This document shows, piece after piece, positions 55,408-64,000 of a stretch of 64,000 bases of DNA; positions within the stretch are counted from its first letter, which is position 1, and each line of letters begins with the position of its first letter. The translations under genes were made by a program, and so were the position numbers. Under the pieces are notes generated by a model. The model had not been told where the DNA came from and searched no databases. It saw nothing but the letters and a program-made list of their open reading frames with translations. This stretch comes from Aphrocallistes beatrix (taxonomy: Eukaryota > Porifera > Hexactinellida > Sceptrulophora > Aphrocallistidae), in assembly GCA_963281255.1 (NCBI GenBank), contig OY725489.1, positions 5,456,523 to 5,520,522 on the forward strand, written 5' to 3'.

Positions 55408-55805
55408 ATAACACCTTCGGAGCAAATAATTCGGACACAATATCAGCTGGAGGTACTCTCCTTTCTTCAGCTATACCCGCTATCCTGCTTTCTAATCGAT
55501 AGTTTGAGCTGTATCCATGTTTGTCCCGTGTTACTATTTATTATAATCGTCTTGGGTCGCCTTGTTCATAAATTACAAGGTTTTCTACAATCATTTGGAG
55601 GCTTGCGGCCTTTTGCGGGAAAGTTGAGCAATAGGGGGCGATAAAATATGGACGATATTTACTTACACTGATTCTAGTTATGTATTACAACAATATTAGT
55701 TAATGAATAAACAATGAAACAGTTAAAAATATAAATGGGAAAAAAACACCACAAATTAAGTTAATACACTTGCCAAGTTGAGGTAGAAATATGTGTTGAG
55801 GGCAG

Positions 55806-56640
55806 GGGCGGATACAGGGGGGTCCAGGGTGGCCATGGCCCCCCTGGAAATTTTACGAATTGATCTACGGGGGAGCTATTTGGGCCTAGTCCCCCAGATT
55901 TGTGAACTTTAGCCCTCAATTATATGAGTTTATTTTCTCAATTCCAATGATATCTACTAAGATACTTCTTTCTTTAATTCAATTATTCCGTGTTTAATGA
56001 TTTCATCAGATCTGATTTACATTAACCCATAAGTGTAACAATTATTCCTTTATTTGAGACGAATACTCCAACATTAGCTTCGAGTTTCCATTTAGATTCG
56101 AATGAGGTGAAAACTTGAGTATGCTACTATTTCATAGGCATCTAAAATCCGTACAGGATTATTTTTCATTAGAATGCCATACATTGTATCATTATCACTA
56201 TGTTGACTAAAACCTAAATATACTCGGAAAAAATTTTAATTATGCCGGGGTTTTCTTACTATCAATTTTTCTTATTACCTCTTCATAAATTATTCCTTTC
56301 TTTATATAACATATTGATAATCTTACTGTGTACAGGAAGCTTAGATCGTAACAAAATGGAATCTAAACATAGACGAGTGGTGACCGGCTCCATTTTGACT
56401 TATTTTAGCAGTCAATGTGGCTGTTTCATCATGTACTTCAGAGCGATCCTTCAGTGAACTCAGGCTTGTTAATACGTACTTGAGCTCTACTATGGTTGAA
56501 GAGCGACTTTCTTGTCTTGCTCACATTTTTTGTAATAAGGACACTCGTGTAAACATTGAAAACGTCATCTCAAATTTTGCCCATAGTAGTCCAAGAAGGT
56601 TAGAATTTTTGTTTTAGTCGTGTTCTTTTTATATTTCTAG
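55806..56640 (+). mobile_element. hAT element remnant with dimerisation domain
   Basis: GGGCGGATACAGGGGGGTCC at 55806, followed by the self-complementary GGCCATGGCCCC, is like the ends of many arthropod hAT-type elements. 56417-56617 reads TSERSFSELRLVNTYLSSTM, VEERLSCLAHIF and SPRRLEFLF: the C-terminal hAT dimerisation domain, including the S-E-R-S-F-S start and Y-L-x-S-T-M core. A frame change separates it from an upstream frame (56242-56457). BED finger and catalytic core are missing. No other end found. Confidence 0.8.
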
Positions 56641-57633
56641 TTGTACATATTTCAGTGCTTTTTTCACTACTAAAATGAGTATTGAAATCCGGTTTAACGC
56701 TTGTGATGAATTGCCGCGAAGCACAAAGTGGTAATCAGGTTACAGGAAGGAAAATCAAATCCCGTATGAGATTTGATCATCTCTTGGGCATGGATTGCCA
56801 GTAATTATGGAGAAATTCCGGGGTTATATCATTCCAAATCTTGTCTAACTTGGCTTTCAGGGATAGAATTGTTTTTGGACGCTGGTGTGGAATACGATTT
56901 AATCTGAAATTGATCCATGAAAATAAATTCTCAATAGGATTGAGATCTGGGGATTGACTAGGCCTGTTGCGTGAGATTTTAACTCCCCTATACTAGTGGA
57001 CCAGGGATATTAGAGTAGCGTGAGGTTTTAACTCCTATGCATGAGATTTAAACTCTTAAAATGTACTGGGCTATACAGTTGAACTGTTTAAGTATATAAC
57101 TCCTTCAGTATTCTATCAGTGATCACACAGAAAAATATTTATTAAATAATTTACTAATTTTTGTATATTGCAAATGTTAATTTCTCTCAAAGCATATTTC
57201 AAAAATTGACCTAGATATTGTTGTTTTTTTTAATTTTCTAAAATCTTAGACGATCAAGTATCAATTTCATATTATTTGATTTATTTCTTAATTAATAATT
57301 GATAATGCTAAAATAATTATAGACATGAGCAATTCAATATTTTACATCAGACATTCCCAATTCTAACAAGGAGAATCATTAATGATTCTTAAGCCTTTTT
57401 TGAGAGTCGAGTATAATTTACTAGTTAATTTAACTATTAAAAATGTTATTCTGCATGCTGATGCATCTTAGCCCGTCGATCCCCGGTTTGAATGGGTGGT
57501 ATTGAAACTGACATCTAGTAATAACACAAAATACATACAGTATCGGTAAAACAATCGAGTAAAATGAACGATGCAGCAACGAGATTATTCGGAGGTGGTC
57601 GTCAAGGTTAGAATACGTAATAATCATCTTTTT

Positions 57634-58305
57634 TTAAAGTGTCTTCTGGGAGAATGTTGGAGTGAGACTGTTGATCATTGTTGTGACAGGTTCGTAGTGT
57701 TCGTAATAATTTGCGATGTATATGGCACTGCTTCCATCATTGCTGTTTGAAGAACTTATCCGTAACCAGCGTACCTCTGGGATAATACTGTCCTCAGTTC
57801 TATATATTCTGTTCGCAACGTATATATCTGTCTTAAGAAGTGCGGAAGCGGTCATCAGTTCAACGTCACTTCCCCAAAAACCTTCGTTACACATGCATTT
57901 ATTTCCAAGATATTCAGCAGGAGTAGTTGCCAGAACCTGTTCAAAGTACCAACTTATATCATCTTTCCCATCACTCAGCATGTAGCGACATATCTCCCCT
58001 CGTAGTTTGGTGTGGTATTCTTCAGTCCCTGAGATAATTTTAGATAGACATCTGAACAGGCAGTTGCCATCACCCGTAATAGTGTCGAACTTCCACGGTT
58101 CAAATAAACGCAACTTGTGCCCCTCAATACTGGAATGTTGATCAGTTCGCTGTCGGAATTTGATGTCTAACAGATTGCACTTATCTTTTTGACACTCGAT
58201 AGTGATGGGAGTTATTATAGGGTCGTCGGACCTTAGGTGGTGCATATCGAGACGTGGAAATCCATCTGGCCTCAGAGTAAATAATTTATTTTCAATGAAT
58301 TCCAA
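57634..58305 (-). CDS. Ginger C-terminal OTU cysteine protease domain
   Basis: 223 codons. DTITGDGNCLFRCLSKIISG has the OTU nucleophile Cys; WGSDVELMTASALLKTDIYV matches the W-G-x-x-x-E-L stretch; YIANYYEHYEPV near the C terminus supplies the His. It follows two small exon-like blocks (58594-58785 LVFKDHLTRGTYLSILHKEL; about 58405-58510 INYILLEFAKSTYPELG) bounded by GTGAGT and GTAAGT. OTU proteases remove ubiquitin; the use to the transposon is unknown. It differs strongly from the Helentron OTU outside the motifs. Confidence 0.88.
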   Translation of the reverse strand: MEFIENKLFTLRPDGFPRLDMHHLRSDDPIITPITIECQKDKCNLLDIKFRQRTDQHSSIEGHKLRLFEPWKFDTITGDGNCLFRCLSKIISGTEEYHTKLRGEICRYMLSDGKDDISWYFEQVLATTPAEYLGNKCMCNEGFWGSDVELMTASALLKTDIYVANRIYRTEDSIIPEVRWLRISSSNSNDGSSAIYIANYYEHYEPVTTMINSLTPTFSQKTL

Positions 58306-58860
58306 TGCCTAAATTGAATGAAAATATAAGGTTCTAACTAATATCACTAGTGTAATAGGTGATTTCTATCATTAGATGTAATTCATAGAATCAAATTACT
58401 ACTTACCACTCCATATAGTACTTTGTCGACGTAGTCGCAGGTTTTCGAGGGTCCTAACTCCGGATATGTACTTTTAGCGAACTCCAATAGAATGTAATTG
58501 ATCTCTCTCCTCTATAATGATGACCAGTATGTATACGATTGTAAAATTGCAACATTTGATTTCAGATCCAGCAAGATTGTCAAAGGATAATATTCAATGT
58601 AAACTTATGTTCATAAATTCCTCTTTAAATGTCATACTCACCACTGTTTCGGGACGTGAATCTTTCAAAACTTGATAGATTATTGCATTGGGGACATAGA
58701 ACCCTTTTACATTAAGTGCCTTATTCAATTCTTTGTGAAGTATGGAGAGGTATGTTCCACGGGTTAAGTGATCTTTAAACACCAACTAAAAGAAAAGTTA
58801 TAACTTATATGTTAATCCTGATAAAGCACTAATATGTTGAAATTTAAACTAAATTATATA

Positions 58861-59262
58861 TTAAATACATTTCTGACCTTGAAGTCTTCTAATTCTTTGA
58901 GGATAGAATCCTTCGAAATGCCGAATTGCCAATTCGTGTAGGATACTGTTTCTTGGGTACTTTCCTAGATTATAAAATGTTTTGGGATCATATTTATAAA
59001 AAAAATATTGTGAAGATTTTACTCCTATTACCTTGAATTTCTTGCTTACAACAACTGATTGGAGATCATCATTGCTTTTATGCTTGGTAATTTTGGACCT
59101 CGGAAAATACTGTCTTGATATATGAAGCGGAACCTTCTTGTATTGACAATCGCTGCCGTCCTTGAGAACTAAAGCATGGCTATCTGTCACGTCAGCTGCT
59201 ATCATGGGTCCGATATACTTATGTTCTGTTTTGGTTCCGGGCATTTTTTTTGCTTTTCGCAT
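58861..59262 (-). CDS. Ginger GPY/F-type module
   Basis: Reads KYIGPMIAADVTDSHALVLK then DGSDCQYKKVPLHISRQYFP, the GPY/F chromodomain-like fold found after the core in Ginger and some LTR-element integrases. A preceding block (59376-59640) is acidic and Ser/Asp-rich (LSDVDSSDNEVLDEFSPELG). Confidence 0.75.
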   Translation of the reverse strand: MRKAKKMPGTKTEHKYIGPMIAADVTDSHALVLKDGSDCQYKKVPLHISRQYFPRSKITKHKSNDDLQSVVVSKKFKVIGVKSSQYFFYKYDPKTFYNLGKYPRNSILHELAIRHFEGFYPQRIRRLQGQKCI

Positions 59263-59750
59263 ATTTCTGACAATAATATGATCTCCTTTCTTTAGATTCG
59301 ACCTGTTTAAGTAGATTGAATTAATTTAATATACTATATTGACTTGTAAAATAACATAGAAATGAGATTATATAATTAAGTACCTGTTTTCTTGACTTTG
59401 TTATCGAATACATGTTTTTGTAAAAGTTGCTCTTTGCGAATATTGTCACAAGCTTGTAATTTTGATCTGGATCGAGCTTTCATTAGAGGTTCTATCCATT
59501 CTTCAGGATGTCCAAGTTCAGGAGAGAATTCGTCCAGTACTTCATTATCGCTACTGTCCACATCACTCAACATCGCCAGGTTTGTATGCTCGAGCAGATG
59601 AGCGCAATTGCAGTTTGTACTTTACTCGGCCACTCTGCTCCTGTTTCTATCACAATCTTGTGAAGTTTACTAAAGTGTACAAAGAAATATGACAAATTAT
59701 CCGCTTACGTTCGAATTAATTGGACCGTATTTAATATGCAGTACTTACGT

Positions 59751-60268
59751 TTTGATTATTTTATTGTGAGCTTCTACAAGGCCATTGCTCTGTGGGTGGT
59801 AAGCTGTTGTTTTACGATTATCCACTCCTAATTTGCGATGAAATTCCTGGAACTCCTAAATCCACGACAATAATACGTAATTGGTAATTTAGCAAAACAT
59901 TACTATTAAATAGCATACAAGTACGATACTACGTTCCAAGTTTACATACCTTGCTGACGAACTCAGATCCTTGATCGTGCTGTATAATCTGAGGTACTCC
60001 GAGTGTCAAGTAAATGCTCTCCAGCTGAGCCAATACCTCGCTACTTCTCTTTGTTTTCAATGGCCGTACTGCACATAATTTGGATAGGTAACAAATTGTT
60101 ACAAGGAGATGTTTGTACCCATTCTGTATTCTCCTGCAAATCACAGACCAAATCAATCCCGATATGTTTCCAGGGCTGATCTGGAGGAGGAATTGGTTGC
60201 AATTTCTTTTGAGGTTGAGGTGGTAACGCAGCTGCCATTTGACAATTATGACATGATTGGACCTCCAA
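59751..60268 (-). CDS. Ginger integrase (DDE) core
   Basis: Blocks on the minus strand: SCHNCQMAAALPPQPQKKL then PWKHIGIDLVCDL (first Asp), LLVTICYLSKLCAVRPLKTK, LGVPQIIQHDQGSEFVSK (second Asp), and after an intron-like gap KTTAYHPQSNGLVEAHNKII (Glu). This is the D, D-35-E pattern of retrovirus-like integrases, acting as the transposase that cuts and rejoins the element. All three acids are visible. Treated as a fossil: breaks are not itemised. Confidence 0.88.
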
Positions 60269-60888
60269 GGGTGAATAAAATAATAAAGTATTCGAATAAC
60301 AGAATGATTACTGTCTTACACATGGACTTGATCAATGCAGTACGTAGTAAGATCCAATACCATACAAGTGATAATATGCAATTATATTATGACTTGCCTG
60401 TCAAAATCTTGCGATACCGTATCAAGTAGCTAAATTTTAATTCTGAACAATATTCAAACCAAGTATAGTGACGATATTAAATTTGATCTTGACATGATGA
60501 TAACACGATTTATTAATAAAGGAAGTTGCAAAACACCACCACCACGATTTTCTGTAAAATGTCTAGCAACATGCCTAGATACGTAAACCTAGGTATGCCA
60601 AATACATGAAATATCTTACATATTAGAATAGCAACGCTTCGAATAATCGCCCTTCTGAATGAATGATAAAAAATATTGTATCTCCTAGGTATAAACGTTC
60701 ATATATATTAATTGCCTCTTTATAAAAATATCATTTTCGAACGATCACATTTCTCGAAAATAATTATAACTTTTTAGATTAAAGGAAACAAAATTGAATA
60801 ATCACCCGCACATCTGAGATATTATCCTTTATACTGCAACTTGCATAAAACCAGAGAGGTTGTATCATATTAAAGATTGAGTAAACAA

Positions 60889-61070
60889 TTAAAACTTACA
60901 TAATTTCTAACATCTTTGCTTAGTCCTGGCCAAAAATATTTCTCTTTAATTGATCTGACTGTTTGTGTTAATGCCAGGGTGCGCAGCACTGTCGTGGTAC
61001 AGCTTGAAAATCTCAGAAACTCGATCTGAGCTAACGACTTCGTGCGTACGTGATGTATTATCACCAGTCA
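60889..61070 (-). CDS. Ginger zinc-finger exon (His pair)
   Basis: An acceptor-like AAAACAG precedes GDNTSRTHEVVSSDRVS and IFKLYHDSAAHPGINT, the HH half of an H2C2 integrase finger (H-x3-H at YHDSAAH). The other half (SCHNCQMA) lies in the next block, so the finger is split by a gap of about 600 bp. Confidence 0.7.
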
Positions 61071-61379
61071 CCTGTTTTTACATTAATTTATCACATACAT
61101 CATATTAATTAATCAGGGAAAGAAATTGATCTAGCCATACACGGAACGTCCAACACCGTCAAGTTGAATTACAAACAAGCAAAAGCTAGTCTTCTTATAA
61201 AAATTCTAAAAGTGATGGAATTATGACCCAATTTCTCCAAATAATTCCTTAAATATTATATTGGACTGTCATTATTAAGTAGTATTCAAACCTTGCACTA
61301 AGGAGATATCAGAATTTCATAATTAACTTCATAATTAACGCATCATTTTCACCTAAGAAATAATTAAAATATTACTCAC

Positions 61380-61628
61380 CTTGAAAATTTTGCTAGCCTC
61401 TCCAATTACATATTGTGAAGCTTTCACCCGAAAATTCTTCTTTGCGTGACCAATTTTCTTTGATTTGAGTACATCTGTAGGATACACGTTATGTTTGAGG
61501 AAGTTTGATATTGCGTCGTAGTCCTCCGATAACATCTTCGAGAATTCGGATTCTTTTGAATAAATATTCGGTCTGTATTCTTGTTGGGTAATCTTCAGTT
61601 GTTGTTGATTGTTTTCAATAATGGTCAT
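61380..61628 (-). CDS. Ginger N-terminal exon
   Basis: Starts MTIIENNQQQLKITQQEY at 61628 and runs about 83 residues, hydrophilic and Lys-rich (DVLKSKKIGHAKKNFRVKAS), to a consensus donor AAGGTGAGT at about 61380. Position and composition fit the region before the HHCC finger in Ginger proteins. The start is the first ATG inside the inverted repeat. Confidence 0.7.
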
Positions 61629-62570
61629 TTTTTTATAGCCACTGACTTATATAGTATTCATAAAAGCTCGATCCAGTACAACATCAAAACAAACACTTAG
61701 ATACTTGAATATAGTTGATAGAACCGCACTATGTAAAACTATCCCCAGTACATTTTAAGAGTTTAAATCTCATGCATAGGAGTTAAAACCTCACGCTACT
61801 CTAATATCCCTGGTCCACTAGTATAGGGGAGTTAAAATCTCACGCAACAGGCCAATCTATCAACTTTCCTGGCATATTTTCGGCCATCCAAGACTTAACA
61901 ATATTTGATGTATGCTTTGGGTCGTTATCCTGAAGCAATTTCCAAATTTGATCGTGGAAAACTTGTGCTTGTCTGAACAAATACCATTCTAAAGATGCCC
62001 AGTTAGATTGTGGCTGAAAATACACAAGGGAAATGTTCCCAGGCTGCACAAATATGGACCTTTGCAGAGTGCTTAGGAATCGGCTGCTAGCGCGAAACAC
62101 CCCCTTTTGTCCACAGCAAAACTCTACCTCCTGATTACTAGAAGGATGCTTCGTCACAGAAGATCACACTCTGTCATCGTTTCTTTGAGTGCCTTTGAGC
62201 CCAATCGATACGCTTCTGCCTATTAATTTCGGATAGCATGAATATTCTACGAGGAAACACTGGAGTATTGGAGCCTTTTGAGTGTTCTCCGGACAGTCAC
62301 TTTAGAGCAAAAAACACCTGTCCTTTCTACAACATTTGTCTGCATTTTGTCCAAACTAGTAGCTCCAGACGTACAACGGATTTGTTGCCTAAGTGAATTT
62401 ATGATAGCATTTGATTTGGTAGGCTTTCTCCCTCCACCACTCTGAAGCTCAAGTGGGACATTATTTTTCACCCGATTTATAGTGTTGTAGACGGTCGCTA
62501 GAGACACGTTCAATCTTGTATACGTACCCGGATCTCGTGTTGATTCATTATCAATGATCTAAGAGTAAAT

Positions 62571-63043
62571 ATATTGGGAAAATTTAATTTAAAGTAAAAC
62601 TTAGGGGAAATTCTTTGAGAAATTTGTGGACATAATTGAAAATCATTAGGAATATTTCGAAAATATTTAAAAAGAGAAAAAATAAACTCAGATATAACTA
62701 AAATAAATATCTAGCTTATTATCGTAATTAAAAGGAATAAAGTCATGAAATTAAAACTTTACTATTCATGGTCATATAAGAAATCACTTTTTTCTAAATA
62801 ATTATGATAACCTACTGTATATGTGTATATATATATATATATATCGGTATTATATAGCCTTCCAGAGAAACGCTCCTAATCTAAAATTTCTAAATTTTCA
62901 TACGCCTAAATCGCTAAATAACATTACAATATTGGCTAAATTGGGTATTTTTCTGAATTTTTACGTTCCTAAACACATTGGGTTAAAACCATACGCCTAA
63001 AGGAGCGTCTCGCGCTCCTAGATAATCCCCTGATATATATATA
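62571..63043. other. AT-rich with TA microsatellites
   Basis: (TA)n at about 62823-62846 and 63033-63046. No ORF. GCCTTCCAGAGAAACGCTCC...GGAGCGTCTCGCGC near 62861-63018 contains a weak inverted match (AAACGCTCCTA with TAGGAGCG). Confidence 0.4.
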
Positions 63044-63787
63044 TATAACGAATTGATTGAAGAAACTGCAAGGCACAGAAAGCTAATTTTTGGCATGTGG
63101 GAATCTTTTGGCTATGGCTCCACTAAGTTCTAAACTCAGACCAAAATGTTTACTCATCATGGAGTTATGACGTCATTAAAAAAAGGTGTTGCATAGGGAA
63201 GGAACCACTAACTAATTTTTCGTTATGGTCGAGTAAAAACCACGTAATTACAGCATCAAAGAACTTTGTGGCGTCGGCTATGGTAGCAACGTGCTGAAAA
63301 AAGGACGGCGAATAAGATAGTGGTAATTTCTTTTTTAACTTTAACCCATAATTCGTTACAATGCAGTCGCAACCAAACCAGCTTGGAAAATGCTAGATTA
63401 AACTGGAGCCGCTGCGATGAAATAAGATATACAGTCCCAGCAAAAAGTCTAGAATATTTTATGTAAAATATAAATATTCTAGTTTCAGCAAAAATAACAA
63501 ATTTTAATATTGCAGAATATTTTTTATTTAGACGTACTGATAAAGAAGGCGAGTCAACAGTCACCTTTTGGTGATGAAGATGAGAAAAAATAAAGAGTAT
63601 ATTTGTTATTGTAACATTTATTGTAATGTCAGGAATTGTATATATTGATTATAACAGTAAGTCAGATGTACAAGTATTTAGACGTGTTATCTATCTTATG
63701 ATTAATCAATGTAAGTCTAGACGGTCAAAGGGCCCTAGGCGGACACAATATCTGCCAGCCGCGCAGCACAAGCAAGCGAAACGCACT
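63044..63787 (+). mobile_element. HINE split by about 450 bp of other DNA
   Basis: 63044-63177 follows the HINE body from AACGAATTGATTGAAGAAAC to ATGACGTCAT. The pattern resumes at about 63646 (GATTATAACAGTAAG) and ends in the decayed hairpin CGGACACAATATCTGCCAG and AAGCGAAACGCACTT. The intervening DNA includes CAGTCCCAGCAAAAAGTCTA at 63434 after TA, like one Tc1-type end; the partner end was not found. Confidence 0.7.
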
Positions 63788-64000
63788 TAGTATATGTATA
63801 TATGTATACATTGTAGTAACTTATAAAATACTAATTCTTTTATCTTTTAAGTGCAAAATCGGAATCTGGATTTTAAAAAGTCTATATTTGTTGTTGAAAA
63901 CTCACTTTTTGCTTAAAAAATATCATTTTCAAAATGTAACGTATACAATATTTACATTATTACAAATAAAATCGGGGTTTACATTGTGAAGAGAGAATTT
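63788..64000. other. AT-rich window end
   Basis: No feature seen. Confidence 0.4.

Larger units (their letters stand above)
56965..61849 (-). mobile_element. Ginger-type DNA transposon with OTU domain
   Basis: 4885 bp. Terminal inverted repeats of 106 bp (56965-57070 and 61744-61849) begin TGTTGCGTGAGATTTTAACT and show no difference by eye. A GGCC target duplication flanks it (56961-56964, 61850-61853). The coding blocks on the minus strand run zinc finger, integrase core, GPY/F, OTU, with short GT-AG-bounded gaps that look like introns. Ginger elements are known to use a retrovirus-like integrase, TG...CA ends and 4-bp duplications, and to lack reverse transcriptase; none is seen here. It looks nearly whole with at most a few breaks; the matching ends indicate a young insertion. 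Confidence 0.92.
56690..62570 (-). mobile_element. Tc1-type element split by the Ginger insertion
   Basis: N-terminal half 61854-62570: NVSLATVYNTINRVKNN and GRKPTKSNAIINSLRQQIR (helix-turn-helix), KVTVRRTLKRLQYSS, then frames with RFLSTLQRSIFVQPG and KLLQDNDPKHTSNIVKSWM with the second Asp. C-terminal half 56690-56960: SQSPDLNPIENLFSWINFRL with the catalytic Glu, then LSLKAKLDKIWNDI. The halves abut exactly at DWP/SQSPD around one GGCC, so the coding was continuous before Ginger arrived. Spacing Asp to Glu is 35 residues, one more than DD34E. Frame changes and a stop near the C terminus (MPKR then TGA) are present. Its own inverted ends were not identified. Confidence 0.85.

Noticed and set aside
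59751-60268. Integrase as sign of an LTR retroelement
   Set aside because: The element has inverted, not direct, terminal repeats, a 4-bp duplication and no reverse transcriptase, so Ginger fits better. No capsid or envelope gene is seen either.
63256-63564. 102-codon minus ORF
   Set aside because: It lies in DNA interrupting a HINE and contains a Tc1-like end. No domain seen.

Overview
The window is eukaryotic, AT-rich and built almost wholly from transposable elements. THAP/P-type transposases, several mariner, Tc1 and maT elements, a Helentron, Ginger, Tigger, hAT and RAG1/Transib-like fragments, introns and dense TA microsatellites point to an arthropod. A copepod such as a caligid sea louse is my best guess, but it is inference. 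No rRNA, tRNA or CRISPR was seen. Only one ORF (35371-35880) looks like a possible ordinary host gene, and I do not recognise it.

Layout. 1-5.4 kb: short non-autonomous Helitron-like repeats (called HINE here), minisatellites and foldbacks. 5.9-8.2 kb: a decayed P-element transposase. 9.9-15.7 kb: a Helentron (Helitron with an OTU protease domain) on the minus strand. 15.8-23.6 kb: HINEs, a maT-type mariner, a Tc1 element, and a compositionally odd 323-codon ORF between 91-bp direct repeats. 23.7-29.4 kb: a second copy of the same Helentron, inverted. 29.4-30.7 kb: a P/THAP transposase cut at the Helentron edge. 30.8-34.8 kb: a mariner and three MITEs. 35-39 kb: the unknown 169-aa ORF and a Mutator-like transposase with a PHD-like finger. 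40-43.2 kb: a maT fragment, a RAG1/Transib-like catalytic fragment and a THAP fragment. 44-50 kb: a mariner interrupted by a HINE, a LINE, a Tigger and a third mariner. 52-56.7 kb: a MITE with a nested palindrome, a HINE and a hAT remnant. 57-62.6 kb: a 4885-bp Ginger element with integrase, GPY/F and OTU parts, inserted in a Tc1-type element.

Main points. (1) The two Helentron copies form a gap-free 5747-bp inverted repeat (coordinates sum to 39361) with one mismatch found, and they share the same stops and frame breaks. The pair therefore came from an element that was already dead, by duplication or conversion and not by independent jumps of a working element. (2) A HINE inside a mariner, compared with an empty mariner copy in the same window, fixes the HINE ends: 5'-TC to CTTG-3', no target duplication, inserted between A and T. 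(3) The Ginger has 106-bp matching terminal repeats and a GGCC target duplication, and is a second, unrelated carrier of an OTU protease. (4) A fragment with RAG1/Transib C-terminal signatures keeps the catalytic glutamate.
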